In this document: positions 1 through 5,285 of the stretch, one piece after another
How the letters are laid out: every line of letters starts with the position of its first letter
How positions within the stretch are numbered: position 1 is the first letter of the stretch
Assembly: GCA_002417685.1 (NCBI GenBank)
Contig: DICP01000120.1
Span: 19,159 to 24,443, forward strand
Direction: 5' to 3'
DNA from: Candidatus Mesolinea sp. UBA5823
GTDB taxonomy: Bacteria; Chloroflexota; Anaerolineae; Anaerolineales; Anaerolineaceae
Length of the DNA stretch: 5,285 nt
Translations under genes and position numbers: made by a program
The notes under the pieces: model-generated
The model's input: the letters and a program-made list of their open reading frames with translations, nothing else
Told to the model about the DNA's origin: nothing
Databases searched by the model: none

Positions 1-153
1 ATGGGGTCCAGCCGGCTAATATTTGTCAATGCGCCATCAGCTCTGGAAGAATTGCCTTATAGACCTTTGCCAGATGGCACACTTTTTGCTGAAGGCGTCG
101 TTTCCCGTAAAAAACAGCTTCTGCCAATTGTACTTTCGCTCTTAGAGGTCTAA
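1..153 (+). CDS. C-terminal end of a DHH-family Mn-dependent inorganic pyrophosphatase (5' end outside window)
   Basis: The frame is open from the first base and ends at TAA 151-153, giving 50 residues. They end in GVVSRKKQLLPIV (residues 32-44). The SRKKQ motif (bases 103-117) is the C-terminal signature of the DHHA2 domain in family II, manganese-dependent pyrophosphatases, where the Arg-Lys pair contacts phosphate. The enzyme hydrolyses PPi to two phosphates in the cytoplasm. The ATG at base 1 is probably an internal Met, since the family is about 300 residues or longer; which form this is (plain, or with CBS/DRTGG regulatory domains) cannot be told from the fragment. The stop codon directly abuts the next gene's start, so the two are probably co-transcribed. 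Another DHHA2-type phosphoesterase is the main alternative. Confidence 0.75.
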   Translation: MGSSRLIFVNAPSALEELPYRPLPDGTLFAEGVVSRKKQLLPIVLSLLEV

Positions 154-942
154 ATGGATAAAGTTCTAGACATATTAGCAGAGTGCAATCGACAAGGAAA
201 GCCAGTGTGCTTATGTGTGATTGTGAGAACCGAAGGTGCAGTTCCGAGGCACGCTGGCAGCAAAATGTTGGTTTTCCCCGATGGAGAAACCATAGGAACG
301 GTTGGTGGTGGCGGAGTAGAAGCAGAAGTGACGCAGGCAGCACTGGAAGCTTTGCGGAGTGGCAAACCTGCTTTGCTGCACTATTCATTAAAAGCCCAGA
401 ATGAAGGCAGCGTTGGCGTTTGTGGAGGGGAAGTGGATATCTATCTGGAACCATTCCTGGCTAAAACCAAGCTCTTGGTCATTGGAGCCGGGCATGTGGG
501 CAAATCCGTTGCCAAATTTGGTAAGTTGCTTGGTTTCCAGGTGATTGTATCGGATGATCGTGCTGAGCATTGCACACAAGAGGAATTTCCTGACGCAGAC
601 CAGCTCTTACCCGTTCCAATGCAAATGATCCCTGAGCAAATCGAGATTGATCCCCATACATATATTGTCATAGTTACGCGGGGCAGTGAAGTGGATGTGG
701 ACGGACTACCAGCGCTGTTAAAGACCCAACCCGCCTACATTGGCTTGATTGGTTCACGTCGGCGATGGGAAGCCACCCGCCAAGCCTTGCTTGCCCAAGG
801 GGTAAGCGAAGACGACCTGAAGCGTATTAAATGCCCAATAGGGCTGGATATTCATGCCGAAACACCAGATGAAATCGCTATCAGCATTTTAGCTGAGATC
901 ATTGAGCGAAAAAACGCGCCGAAAAATTTACCTTCAAGGTGA
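154..942 (+). CDS. xdhC: XdhC/CoxI-family molybdenum cofactor maturation protein
   Basis: This 262-residue protein matches the XdhC family, which binds molybdenum cofactor, promotes formation of its sulfido form and hands it to the apo-hydroxylase. It is not part of the final enzyme. The N-terminal XdhC_CoxI domain (about 9-100) has GAVPRHAGSKMLV (28-40), a glycine run GTVGGGGVEAE (48-58) and the conserved CGG at 90-92. The C-terminal Rossmann domain (about 106-250) has GAGHVG (111-116), an acidic SDDR after the next strand (133-136), GLIGSRRRW (197-205) and the family ending PIGLDIHAETPDEIAISILAEII (228-250, key residues G230, D232, E236, P238, E240). Length is normal. The in-frame TAA immediately before ATG 154 rules out a longer start; AGAGG at 144-148, five bases upstream, is a moderate ribosome binding site. 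The first gene dedicated to the hydroxylase, it is translated just ahead of the structural genes. Confidence 0.95.
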   Translation: MDKVLDILAECNRQGKPVCLCVIVRTEGAVPRHAGSKMLVFPDGETIGTVGGGGVEAEVTQAALEALRSGKPALLHYSLKAQNEGSVGVCGGEVDIYLEPFLAKTKLLVIGAGHVGKSVAKFGKLLGFQVIVSDDRAEHCTQEEFPDADQLLPVPMQMIPEQIEIDPHTYIVIVTRGSEVDVDGLPALLKTQPAYIGLIGSRRRWEATRQALLAQGVSEDDLKRIKCPIGLDIHAETPDEIAISILAEIIERKNAPKNLPSR

Positions 943-947
943 AGGAG
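931..947 (+). promoter_or_regulatory. Strong ribosome binding site of the FAD/[2Fe-2S] gene, inside a small hairpin
   Basis: GAAGGAG at 941-947 lies five bases before ATG 953 and overlaps the TGA stop of xdhC (940-942). This fixes the start at 953. The frame is open further upstream to a TTG at 902, but that start has no good site and would add 17 unmatched residues. CCTTC (931-935) pairs with GAAGG (941-945) across the loop AAGGT, so the site could be partly hidden until a ribosome finishing xdhC opens it. The ribosome binding site is seen directly; the coupling role is inference and the stem is short. Confidence 0.7.
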
Positions 948-952
948 CTTTT

Positions 953-2362
953 ATGTGGAAAAATTATCGCATTATTGAAACAACCGAAGAACTTACCCAA
1001 CAATTAGCACAACATCAAGGCACAACTCGCATCATTGCAGGCGGGACGGACCTCATGGTTGAGATTCGTAATAGAAAATGGGCAGGTTTGGAAACAGTTT
1101 TAGATATATCCAGAATCAGTGGATTAGACCAAATTGGACGAGACGAAAACCAGCTGATTCACATTGGTGCCCTGGTTACGCACAACGATGTGCTTCGCTC
1201 ACCATTGCTGCGAGAGTATGCTTTTCCGTTAGTTCAGGCATGTGCGCGTGTGGCAAGTCCGCAACTCCGCAACCGTGGCACCGTCGTCGGCAACTTGGTG
1301 ACTGCATCGCCAGCGAATGATACGATCTCTCCGTTGATGGCGATGGGAGCGAGTTTGGTTTTAGCTTCTCAAACAGGAGAGCGTGTGGTGCCATTGGATG
1401 AGTTTTATATCGGCGTGCGTCAAACGGTATTGCGACCAGATGAATATGTGCGTGAGATCATTGTTCCGCAGCTGCAGCCGAATCAAGCTGGCAGCTTCAA
1501 AAAGTCTGCTCTGCGCCGTGCGCAAGCGATTGCCGTTACCAATTGCTGCGTCTTGCTTACTATAGAAAATGGGATCATACAACATGCTGCCATAACCTTA
1601 GGTTCAGTAGCCCCCACGATTATCCATGCTCGCGAAGCAGAAGATTATTTGGTAGGCAAGCGCCTGGATGAGAATGTCATCGCAACTGCAGCCGGCATTG
1701 CTGCGCAGGCTGCCAAGCCAATCAGTGATATTCGGGCGTCGCAAGACTATCGGAGTTATACCCTTAAGGTTCTGGTTGAACAGGCACTTGAGGAAGTGAG
1801 GTTGGGTAACCAAAAAGAAAGCATTCCAGAAAAAATTGCTACATTAGACACCAAGGAGGGAATCCAAACCCACCCAGCCGAAGGTTGGGATGGCGATTTG
1901 ATCAGGACAAACATCAATGGGCAAGAGTATGCCATAGCGGGGTATGCAGACCGGACACTGCTTAGCTTAATTCGCGATCGGATTGGATTGATGGGGACCA
2001 AATCTGGCTGTGAAGAAGGTGAGTGCGGGGCTTGCACCGTATTCTTGGATGGCAAAGCGGTGGTCAGCTGTCTCGTTCCAGCTCCGCGAGCACATGGGGC
2101 ACGCATCACGACAATCGAAGGCATTGTTGCGCCGGACGGAGAACTGCACCCTGTGCAGGAAGCTTTTGTGGAGCATGATGCTGTTCAATGTGGTTATTGC
2201 ACACCAGGATTTGTGATGTCTGCGGTGAAACTGCTTCAAGAAATTCCTAATCCAAATCGAGAGACGATTCAGAACGCAATTTCTGGGAACTTATGCCGCT
2301 GTACAGGGTACTATAAAATCATCGAGGCGATTGAATCGGCAAGCCTGAAAGTGAAGGATTAA
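953..2362 (+). CDS. Fused FAD-binding and [2Fe-2S] subunit of a molybdenum hydroxylase (FAD domain first)
   Basis: This 469-residue protein joins the two electron-transfer modules of a xanthine dehydrogenase-type enzyme. Residues 1 to about 172 form the FAD domain, with AGGTDL (29-34) and RNRGTVVGNLVTASPANDT (106-124). The CO-dehydrogenase flavoprotein C-terminal domain follows (about 178-284), with LGSVAPT (216-222) and ISDIRASQDYRSYTL (257-271). After a polar linker (285-315) comes the plant-type ferredoxin fold, with cluster ligands C353, C358, C361 and C373. The helical second-cluster domain has C413, C416, C448 and C450 (QCGYCTPGF, GNLCRCTGYY). All eight cysteines are present, so both clusters should assemble. 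Electrons would run from Mo through both clusters to FAD and on to an unknown acceptor. Classical fused proteins have [2Fe-2S] first; here the order is reversed. The flavin loop reads TVVGN where TIGGN is common. The protein is cytoplasmic and works with the catalytic subunit encoded two bases downstream. Confidence 0.95.
   Translation: MWKNYRIIETTEELTQQLAQHQGTTRIIAGGTDLMVEIRNRKWAGLETVLDISRISGLDQIGRDENQLIHIGALVTHNDVLRSPLLREYAFPLVQACARVASPQLRNRGTVVGNLVTASPANDTISPLMAMGASLVLASQTGERVVPLDEFYIGVRQTVLRPDEYVREIIVPQLQPNQAGSFKKSALRRAQAIAVTNCCVLLTIENGIIQHAAITLGSVAPTIIHAREAEDYLVGKRLDENVIATAAGIAAQAAKPISDIRASQDYRSYTLKVLVEQALEEVRLGNQKESIPEKIATLDTKEGIQTHPAEGWDGDLIRTNINGQEYAIAGYADRTLLSLIRDRIGLMGTKSGCEEGECGACTVFLDGKAVVSCLVPAPRAHGARITTIEGIVAPDGELHPVQEAFVEHDAVQCGYCTPGFVMSAVKLLQEIPNPNRETIQNAISGNLCRCTGYYKIIEAIESASLKVKD
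2353..2358 (+). promoter_or_regulatory. Ribosome binding site of the molybdopterin subunit gene
   Basis: GAAGGA lies six bases before ATG 2365, inside the last codons of the preceding gene, whose TAA (2360-2362) is two bases from the start. The good site and near-contact support ATG 2365 and tightly coupled, near-stoichiometric synthesis of the two structural subunits. Confidence 0.7.
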
Positions 2363-2364
2363 CC

Positions 2365-4578
2365 ATGGAAACCATAGGAAACTCAATCAAACGCGTGGAT
2401 GCGGTTGCTAAAGTGACGGGGAAAGCAAAATTCCCTGGCGATTTCCAATTTACTGATCAGCTAACGATGAAAGTGCTCTTTGCCGGTAGACCACATGCAA
2501 TCATTCATTCCATTAATATCGAAAAAGCGCTGGCAATCCCAGGAGTAGTGACGGTTTTAACAGCCAAAGATGTACCCAATAACGAATATGGGCTTTCTAT
2601 TCCTGACCAGCCAGTACTCTGCGGTCCGGGTTCTAATAAAGAATTTGCTGATCGTATCCGCTTCGAAGGGGATCAGGTGGCTTTGGTTGTTGCTGAAAAT
2701 GAGCAGATTGCCACCCAAGCATTGAAAGCCATTGAAGTCGAATATGAAGATTTACCCATCACTAGCACTCTCGATGAAGCCCTGAGCAATGATGCATTCA
2801 TCATCCACCCAAATTTGGGAAGTAATGTTTTTCAGCATAATGTGGTACGTTTTGGAGATGTTGAGGCAGCTTTCCAGAAATGCGCAGTAATCGTGGAAAA
2901 AGAATATCGTACACCGGTGCAGGAGCATGCTTATCTTCAACCCGAAGCCGGCGTTGCCTTTATGGATAAAGAAGGACGAATCACCGTAATCGTCGGTGGA
3001 CAATGGGTACATGAAGATCAAGAGCAAATTGCGCATGCCTTGAATGTACCCTTAGATAGAATCCGTGTGATTTATCCTTATGTTGGGGGCGCCTTTGGCG
3101 GTAGGGAAGATATGTCTGTGCAAATTATCTTAGCCCTGGCGGTAAAAAAACTGCACGAGATGGGCATCGATCGACCAGTACGGATTGTGTGGAGCAGGGA
3201 GGAGTCAATTATTGGGCATCACAAACGCCATGCTTATTACCTTAAAGCAAAGTGGGGTGCAGATGCAGAAGGCAAGATTTTAGCTGCCCAAAACTGGGTA
3301 TACGCCGATGGTGGGGCGTATGCCTATACCTCAACTAAAGTGCTAGGCAATGCGACACTGCTTTGCACAGGCGCTTATGAGATCCCCAACGTGAGCACAG
3401 ATGCTTATGCGGTATATACCAATAACATTCCAGCTGGTGCTTTTCGCGGTTTTGGTGGTCCTCAGGCTATCTTTATGGCGGAAATGCAGGTAGACGCTTT
3501 AGCTGAAGCTCTGCAAATTGACCCAATTGAATTCCGCATGCGCAACCTTTTCAAAGAAGGTTCGCTGCAATCCATGGGGCAGCCTATTCCAAAGGGGGTT
3601 AGCATCCGAGAAGTCGTGCGCCGTTGTGCACTCAAAGCTGGTTGGCAAGAGACCCCATCTGGCTGGCAAAGACCAGATATCGTCCCTTCGGAAGATGAGC
3701 ATATCCAACGCGGGTTGGGTTTTGCTTGCGGGTATAAAAATATTGGATTTTCGTATGGGGCGCCGGAAAATTGTGGCGCAACCATTGTGCTCTACGGCGA
3801 TGAAGAAATCGAAAAGGCACAGCTCTATCATGCTGGTGCTGAAGTTGGGCAAGGCTCACATACCGTATTTGCTCAATTTACTGCTGAGGCTCTTGGGTTG
3901 CCCATTGAAAAGGTGGAATTACACCTCTCCGATACGGCTACATCACGTAACTCTGGGAGTGTTTCAGCTTCTCGGATGACTTTTATGGCCGGGAATGCCA
4001 TTTCGGGCGCGGCTCAACAAGCCTTGGAACGGTGGCAGGCTGGAGATCGACCCGCAGTGGGCGATTTTGTTTACCGCCCACCGGCAACTTCTCCAATGGA
4101 TAAAACTGATGGGCATTGTTACCCCAATTTTGCCTACGGTTATGTGGCAGAAGCCGTCTTGGCTGAGGTAAATACACAAACAGGCGAAGTCCGGCTTAAG
4201 AATGTCATCTGCGCAGACGATGTCGGGAAAGCCATCAACCCCAGATTGGTTGAGGGTCAAATTGAGGGCGGGGTTGTGCAAGCCGCCGGATACACTCTTA
4301 TGGAGAACTTCATCACCCAAGAGGGCAAAACGCTGACCAAAGAGCTCTCGACATACCTTATTCCAACTTCTGCGGATATCCCTGAGCATGTGGAAAGCTT
4401 GATTTTAGAGTATCCTGACCCAATCGGTCCGTATGGCGCGCGTGGGATGGGCGAGATGCCATATCTACCTTTTGTGCCAGTAGTCATCGATGCTGTCTAC
4501 CAAGCTATCGGCATTCGTTTTAACACTTTCCCGCTGACTGCAGAAGCGGTTTTACGCGGTTTAGGCAAGATCAATTAA
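2365..4578 (+). CDS. Molybdopterin-binding catalytic subunit, xanthine dehydrogenase/aldehyde oxidase family (XdhA-like)
   Basis: The 737-residue protein is the large catalytic subunit, of usual length for stand-alone subunits. It hydroxylates a carbon of an N-heterocycle or aldehyde using water. An a/b hammerhead domain (about 17-133) is followed by two molybdopterin-binding domains (about 150-390 and 405-680). Motifs include QEHAYLQPE (186-194), GGAFGGRED (241-249), AFRGFGGPQ (359-367), GAEVGQGSHT (491-500), SASRMTFMAGNA (534-545) and GARGMGEMP (691-699). Aligned by hand to bovine xanthine oxidoreductase, Q213, F244, E248, R361, F363, F462 and catalytic E697 match Q767, F798, E802, R912, F914, F1009 and E1261. 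The Arg880 position falls on N329, so strict xanthine specificity is doubtful. There is no CO dehydrogenase-type active-site Cys loop (AYRCSFR), which excludes CoxL, and no Tat signal. Its partner is the fused FAD/[2Fe-2S] subunit; XdhC and MocA supply the cofactor. The family is certain, the substrate unknown. Confidence 0.95.
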   Translation: METIGNSIKRVDAVAKVTGKAKFPGDFQFTDQLTMKVLFAGRPHAIIHSINIEKALAIPGVVTVLTAKDVPNNEYGLSIPDQPVLCGPGSNKEFADRIRFEGDQVALVVAENEQIATQALKAIEVEYEDLPITSTLDEALSNDAFIIHPNLGSNVFQHNVVRFGDVEAAFQKCAVIVEKEYRTPVQEHAYLQPEAGVAFMDKEGRITVIVGGQWVHEDQEQIAHALNVPLDRIRVIYPYVGGAFGGREDMSVQIILALAVKKLHEMGIDRPVRIVWSREESIIGHHKRHAYYLKAKWGADAEGKILAAQNWVYADGGAYAYTSTKVLGNATLLCTGAYEIPNVSTDAYAVYTNNIPAGAFRGFGGPQAIFMAEMQVDALAEALQIDPIEFRMRNLFKEGSLQSMGQPIPKGVSIREVVRRCALKAGWQETPSGWQRPDIVPSEDEHIQRGLGFACGYKNIGFSYGAPENCGATIVLYGDEEIEKAQLYHAGAEVGQGSHTVFAQFTAEALGLPIEKVELHLSDTATSRNSGSVSASRMTFMAGNAISGAAQQALERWQAGDRPAVGDFVYRPPATSPMDKTDGHCYPNFAYGYVAEAVLAEVNTQTGEVRLKNVICADDVGKAINPRLVEGQIEGGVVQAAGYTLMENFITQEGKTLTKELSTYLIPTSADIPEHVESLILEYPDPIGPYGARGMGEMPYLPFVPVVIDAVYQAIGIRFNTFPLTAEAVLRGLGKIN

Positions 4579-4596
4579 CTTGAATTATGGCAGGAT

Positions 4597-5205
4597 ATGG
4601 TTCCTCCACAAGTTAACATTGCAGGTGTCATCTTAGCGGCTGGTCAATCCAGCCGCTTTGGCAAGCCCAAGCAATTGCTCCCATGGGGTAAACGGAATGT
4701 GCTCAACACATGCATCGCCACAGCAAAACATGCAATGTTATCGCCGATCGCAGTGGTGTTAGGAGCACATTACGAAGAAATTTTGCCAGAGATGGACCAG
4801 GAAGGTGTGGAAGTTGTCATTAACCATGAATGGGCTGAAGGGCAGAGCACTTCCGTGAAAGCTGGGGTTGCTGCACTCCCTGAAGATGTGCATGGCGCGG
4901 TCTTTCTACTTGCGGATCAGCCGCAAATATCTGTCCAGCTTATCGTTTCAATCATGGAGACCGCTTGGAAACGAAATGCCGTCGTTCTTCCCGTGATTAT
5001 GGGCAAGCGGGCTAACCCAGTTTATTTCCCGAAACAAGCCTTTCCAGCGTTATTAAAACTGGAAGGAGATCAGGGTGGCAGGGCGGTGCTCAGTCAGTTT
5101 CCCAATATCTTGCTCGAATGGTTAGATGAAGATATGGCGGGAGATATTGATACACCTGAAGATTACACACGCTTACGCGAACGCTTTGGCTTATGTCAAG
5201 GCTAA
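4597..5205 (+). CDS. mocA: MocA/YgfJ-type molybdenum cofactor cytidylyltransferase
   Basis: This 202-residue nucleotidyltransferase has the MobA-like fold. It most likely transfers CMP from CTP to Mo-molybdopterin, giving the dinucleotide cofactor of bacterial xanthine dehydrogenase-family enzymes and releasing PPi. The N-terminal nucleotide loop is LAAGQSSRFGKPKQLLPW (13-30); the LAAG form, rather than LAGG of GTP-using MobA, fits MocA. Other family motifs are EGQSTSVKAG (81-90), LADQPQ with metal-binding D107 (105-110), GKRANPVYF (136-144), EGDQGGRAVL (156-165) and DIDTPEDY (183-190). ATG 4597 is the only usable start: the frame upstream reaches the TAA of the catalytic subunit gene (4576-4578), and no ATG, GTG or TTG follows before the first motif. 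Its ribosome site is poor, since AGGA (4592-4595) is one base from the ATG. Expression probably depends on coupling across the 18-base gap and may be lower than for the structural genes. A strong hairpin lies at codons 13-21. Confidence 0.93.
   Translation: MVPPQVNIAGVILAAGQSSRFGKPKQLLPWGKRNVLNTCIATAKHAMLSPIAVVLGAHYEEILPEMDQEGVEVVINHEWAEGQSTSVKAGVAALPEDVHGAVFLLADQPQISVQLIVSIMETAWKRNAVVLPVIMGKRANPVYFPKQAFPALLKLEGDQGGRAVLSQFPNILLEWLDEDMAGDIDTPEDYTRLRERFGLCQG
4635..4657 (+). repeat. Perfect 9-bp inverted repeat (hairpin) early in mocA
   Basis: AGCGGCTGG (4635-4643) and CCAGCCGCT (4649-4657) are exact reverse complements separated by TCAAT. Seven of nine pairs are G-C, so the mRNA should form a stable hairpin about 38 bases after the start codon. 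It lies over the codons of the LAAGQSSRF nucleotide-binding loop and has no T-run after it, so it is not an intrinsic terminator. It may slow ribosomes or serve as an RNA-processing boundary, or may be a by-product of the encoded motif. Confidence 0.6.
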
Positions 5206-5243
5206 TTAGAAACGTCCTAATGCTGGCAATTTAGAAATATCCT
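5200..5243. repeat. Imperfect 19-bp direct repeat with 25-bp period spanning the mocA stop
   Basis: GGCTAATTAGAAACGTCCT (5200-5218) and GGCAATTTAGAAATATCCT (5225-5243) match at 15 of 19 positions, with the core TTAGAAA-NN-TCCT at 11 of 13. The 25-bp spacing is not a multiple of three, so the repeat is at DNA rather than protein level. The first copy includes the mocA stop codon. No clear third copy follows in the window. Its function is unknown; chance is possible in such a short AT-rich tail. Confidence 0.4.
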
Positions 5244-5283
5244 GTTCAGTGGATAAAGTTACTAGTCTGGGTTTTTCTTGGAA
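5206..5283 (-). CDS. Possible 3' end of a convergent gene, unidentified (partial)
   Basis: On the minus strand one frame stays open from the window edge to a TAA at 5208-5206, giving about 25 residues that end in DISKLPALGRF. This stop would abut the mocA stop with no bases between them. It is the only frame of the six open across most of the tail and its composition is protein-like. However, an open stretch this short is expected by chance roughly a third of the time, and I recognise no family. The 25-bp repeat in the same bases is not in phase with this frame. Treat this as a pointer for extending the sequence rather than a firm gene. Confidence 0.2.
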   Translation of the reverse strand, partial: FQEKPRLVTLSTEQDISKLPALGRF

Positions 5284-5285
5284 AT

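Noticed and set aside
304..315. GGT/GGC tandem triplets as a simple repeat
   Set aside because: They encode the conserved glycine run of XdhC (residues 51-54) and are explained by the protein.
26..454. A 142-codon minus-strand frame opposite the pyrophosphatase end and xdhC
   Set aside because: It covers two well-supported + strand genes, has low-complexity Leu/His/Ser-rich composition and no recognisable domain.
902..952. A longer FAD/[2Fe-2S] protein starting at TTG 902
   Set aside because: It would overlap xdhC by 41 bases, add 17 residues unlike the family and ignore the strong GAAGGAG five bases before ATG 953, where the family's usual N-terminus begins.
3964..4389. A 141-codon open frame on the minus strand inside the catalytic subunit gene
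   Set aside because: It lies wholly opposite a strongly conserved gene, its translation resembles no family and other antisense frames of similar kind occur along the window; it is a shadow of codon usage.
2365..4578. Carbon monoxide dehydrogenase large subunit (CoxL), or a selenium-dependent hydroxylase
   Set aside because: The CoxL active-site Cys loop is absent (AFRGFGG instead). Selenium use cannot be read from the sequence because in these enzymes it is a labile ligand, and no selenium-maturation gene is in view.
4587..4616. A nine-codon leader frame (ATG 4587 to TAA 4616) overlapping the mocA start
   Set aside because: It has no ribosome binding site and no regulatory motif; short frames like this are frequent by chance.
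5261..5278. T-run at 5272-5276 as an intrinsic terminator
   Set aside because: No stem of useful length precedes it; only the 6-bp palindrome ACTAGT is nearby and it has no loop.
5200..5285. Start of a CRISPR array
   Set aside because: Only two imperfect 19-bp units with 6-bp gaps are present; there are no spacer-sized intervals and no further copies.

Overview
The window is a compact accessory-metabolism operon on the + strand. It encodes a molybdenum hydroxylase of the xanthine dehydrogenase / aldehyde oxidase / CO dehydrogenase superfamily together with two of its cofactor-maturation proteins. Base composition is near 50% GC and every gene is cytoplasmic in character, with no signal peptides or Tat motifs. 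Protein style and gene order recall anaerobic or facultative bacteria such as Anaerolineae (Chloroflexota) or Firmicutes. That placement is only an impression and no feature in the window proves it.

Layout: 1-153 is the 3' end of a gene whose C-terminus carries the SRKKQ signature of DHH-family manganese-dependent inorganic pyrophosphatases. It is followed with zero spacing (TAA then ATG) by an XdhC-family maturation factor (154-942). Next is a 469-residue electron-transfer subunit (953-2362) that fuses an N-terminal FAD domain to a C-terminal two-cluster [2Fe-2S] domain, the reverse of the order in classical fused xanthine dehydrogenases. Two bases later starts the molybdopterin-binding catalytic subunit (2365-4578, 737 aa). 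After 18 bases comes a MocA-type molybdenum cofactor cytidylyltransferase (4597-5205). The last 80 bases hold no recognisable gene start or terminator. They contain an imperfect 25-bp-period direct repeat and an open minus-strand frame that could be the end of a convergent gene.

How the genes work together: MocA would convert Mo-molybdopterin to the cytidine dinucleotide form. XdhC would bind and protect that cofactor, assist installation of the sulfido ligand and deliver it to the catalytic subunit. Substrate electrons then pass from Mo through two [2Fe-2S] clusters to FAD, the latter three centres lying on the single fused subunit. Most active-site residues of xanthine oxidoreductase can be mapped, but the position of bovine Arg880 appears to be Asn, so the substrate should not be assumed to be xanthine.

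Most noteworthy points: the permuted FAD-[2Fe-2S] fusion with a perfect Shine-Dalgarno-like AAGGAGG in its linker, the altered substrate-pocket residue, a perfect 9-bp GC-rich hairpin just inside mocA, and the repeat after mocA. No wholly unknown multi-gene system is visible.
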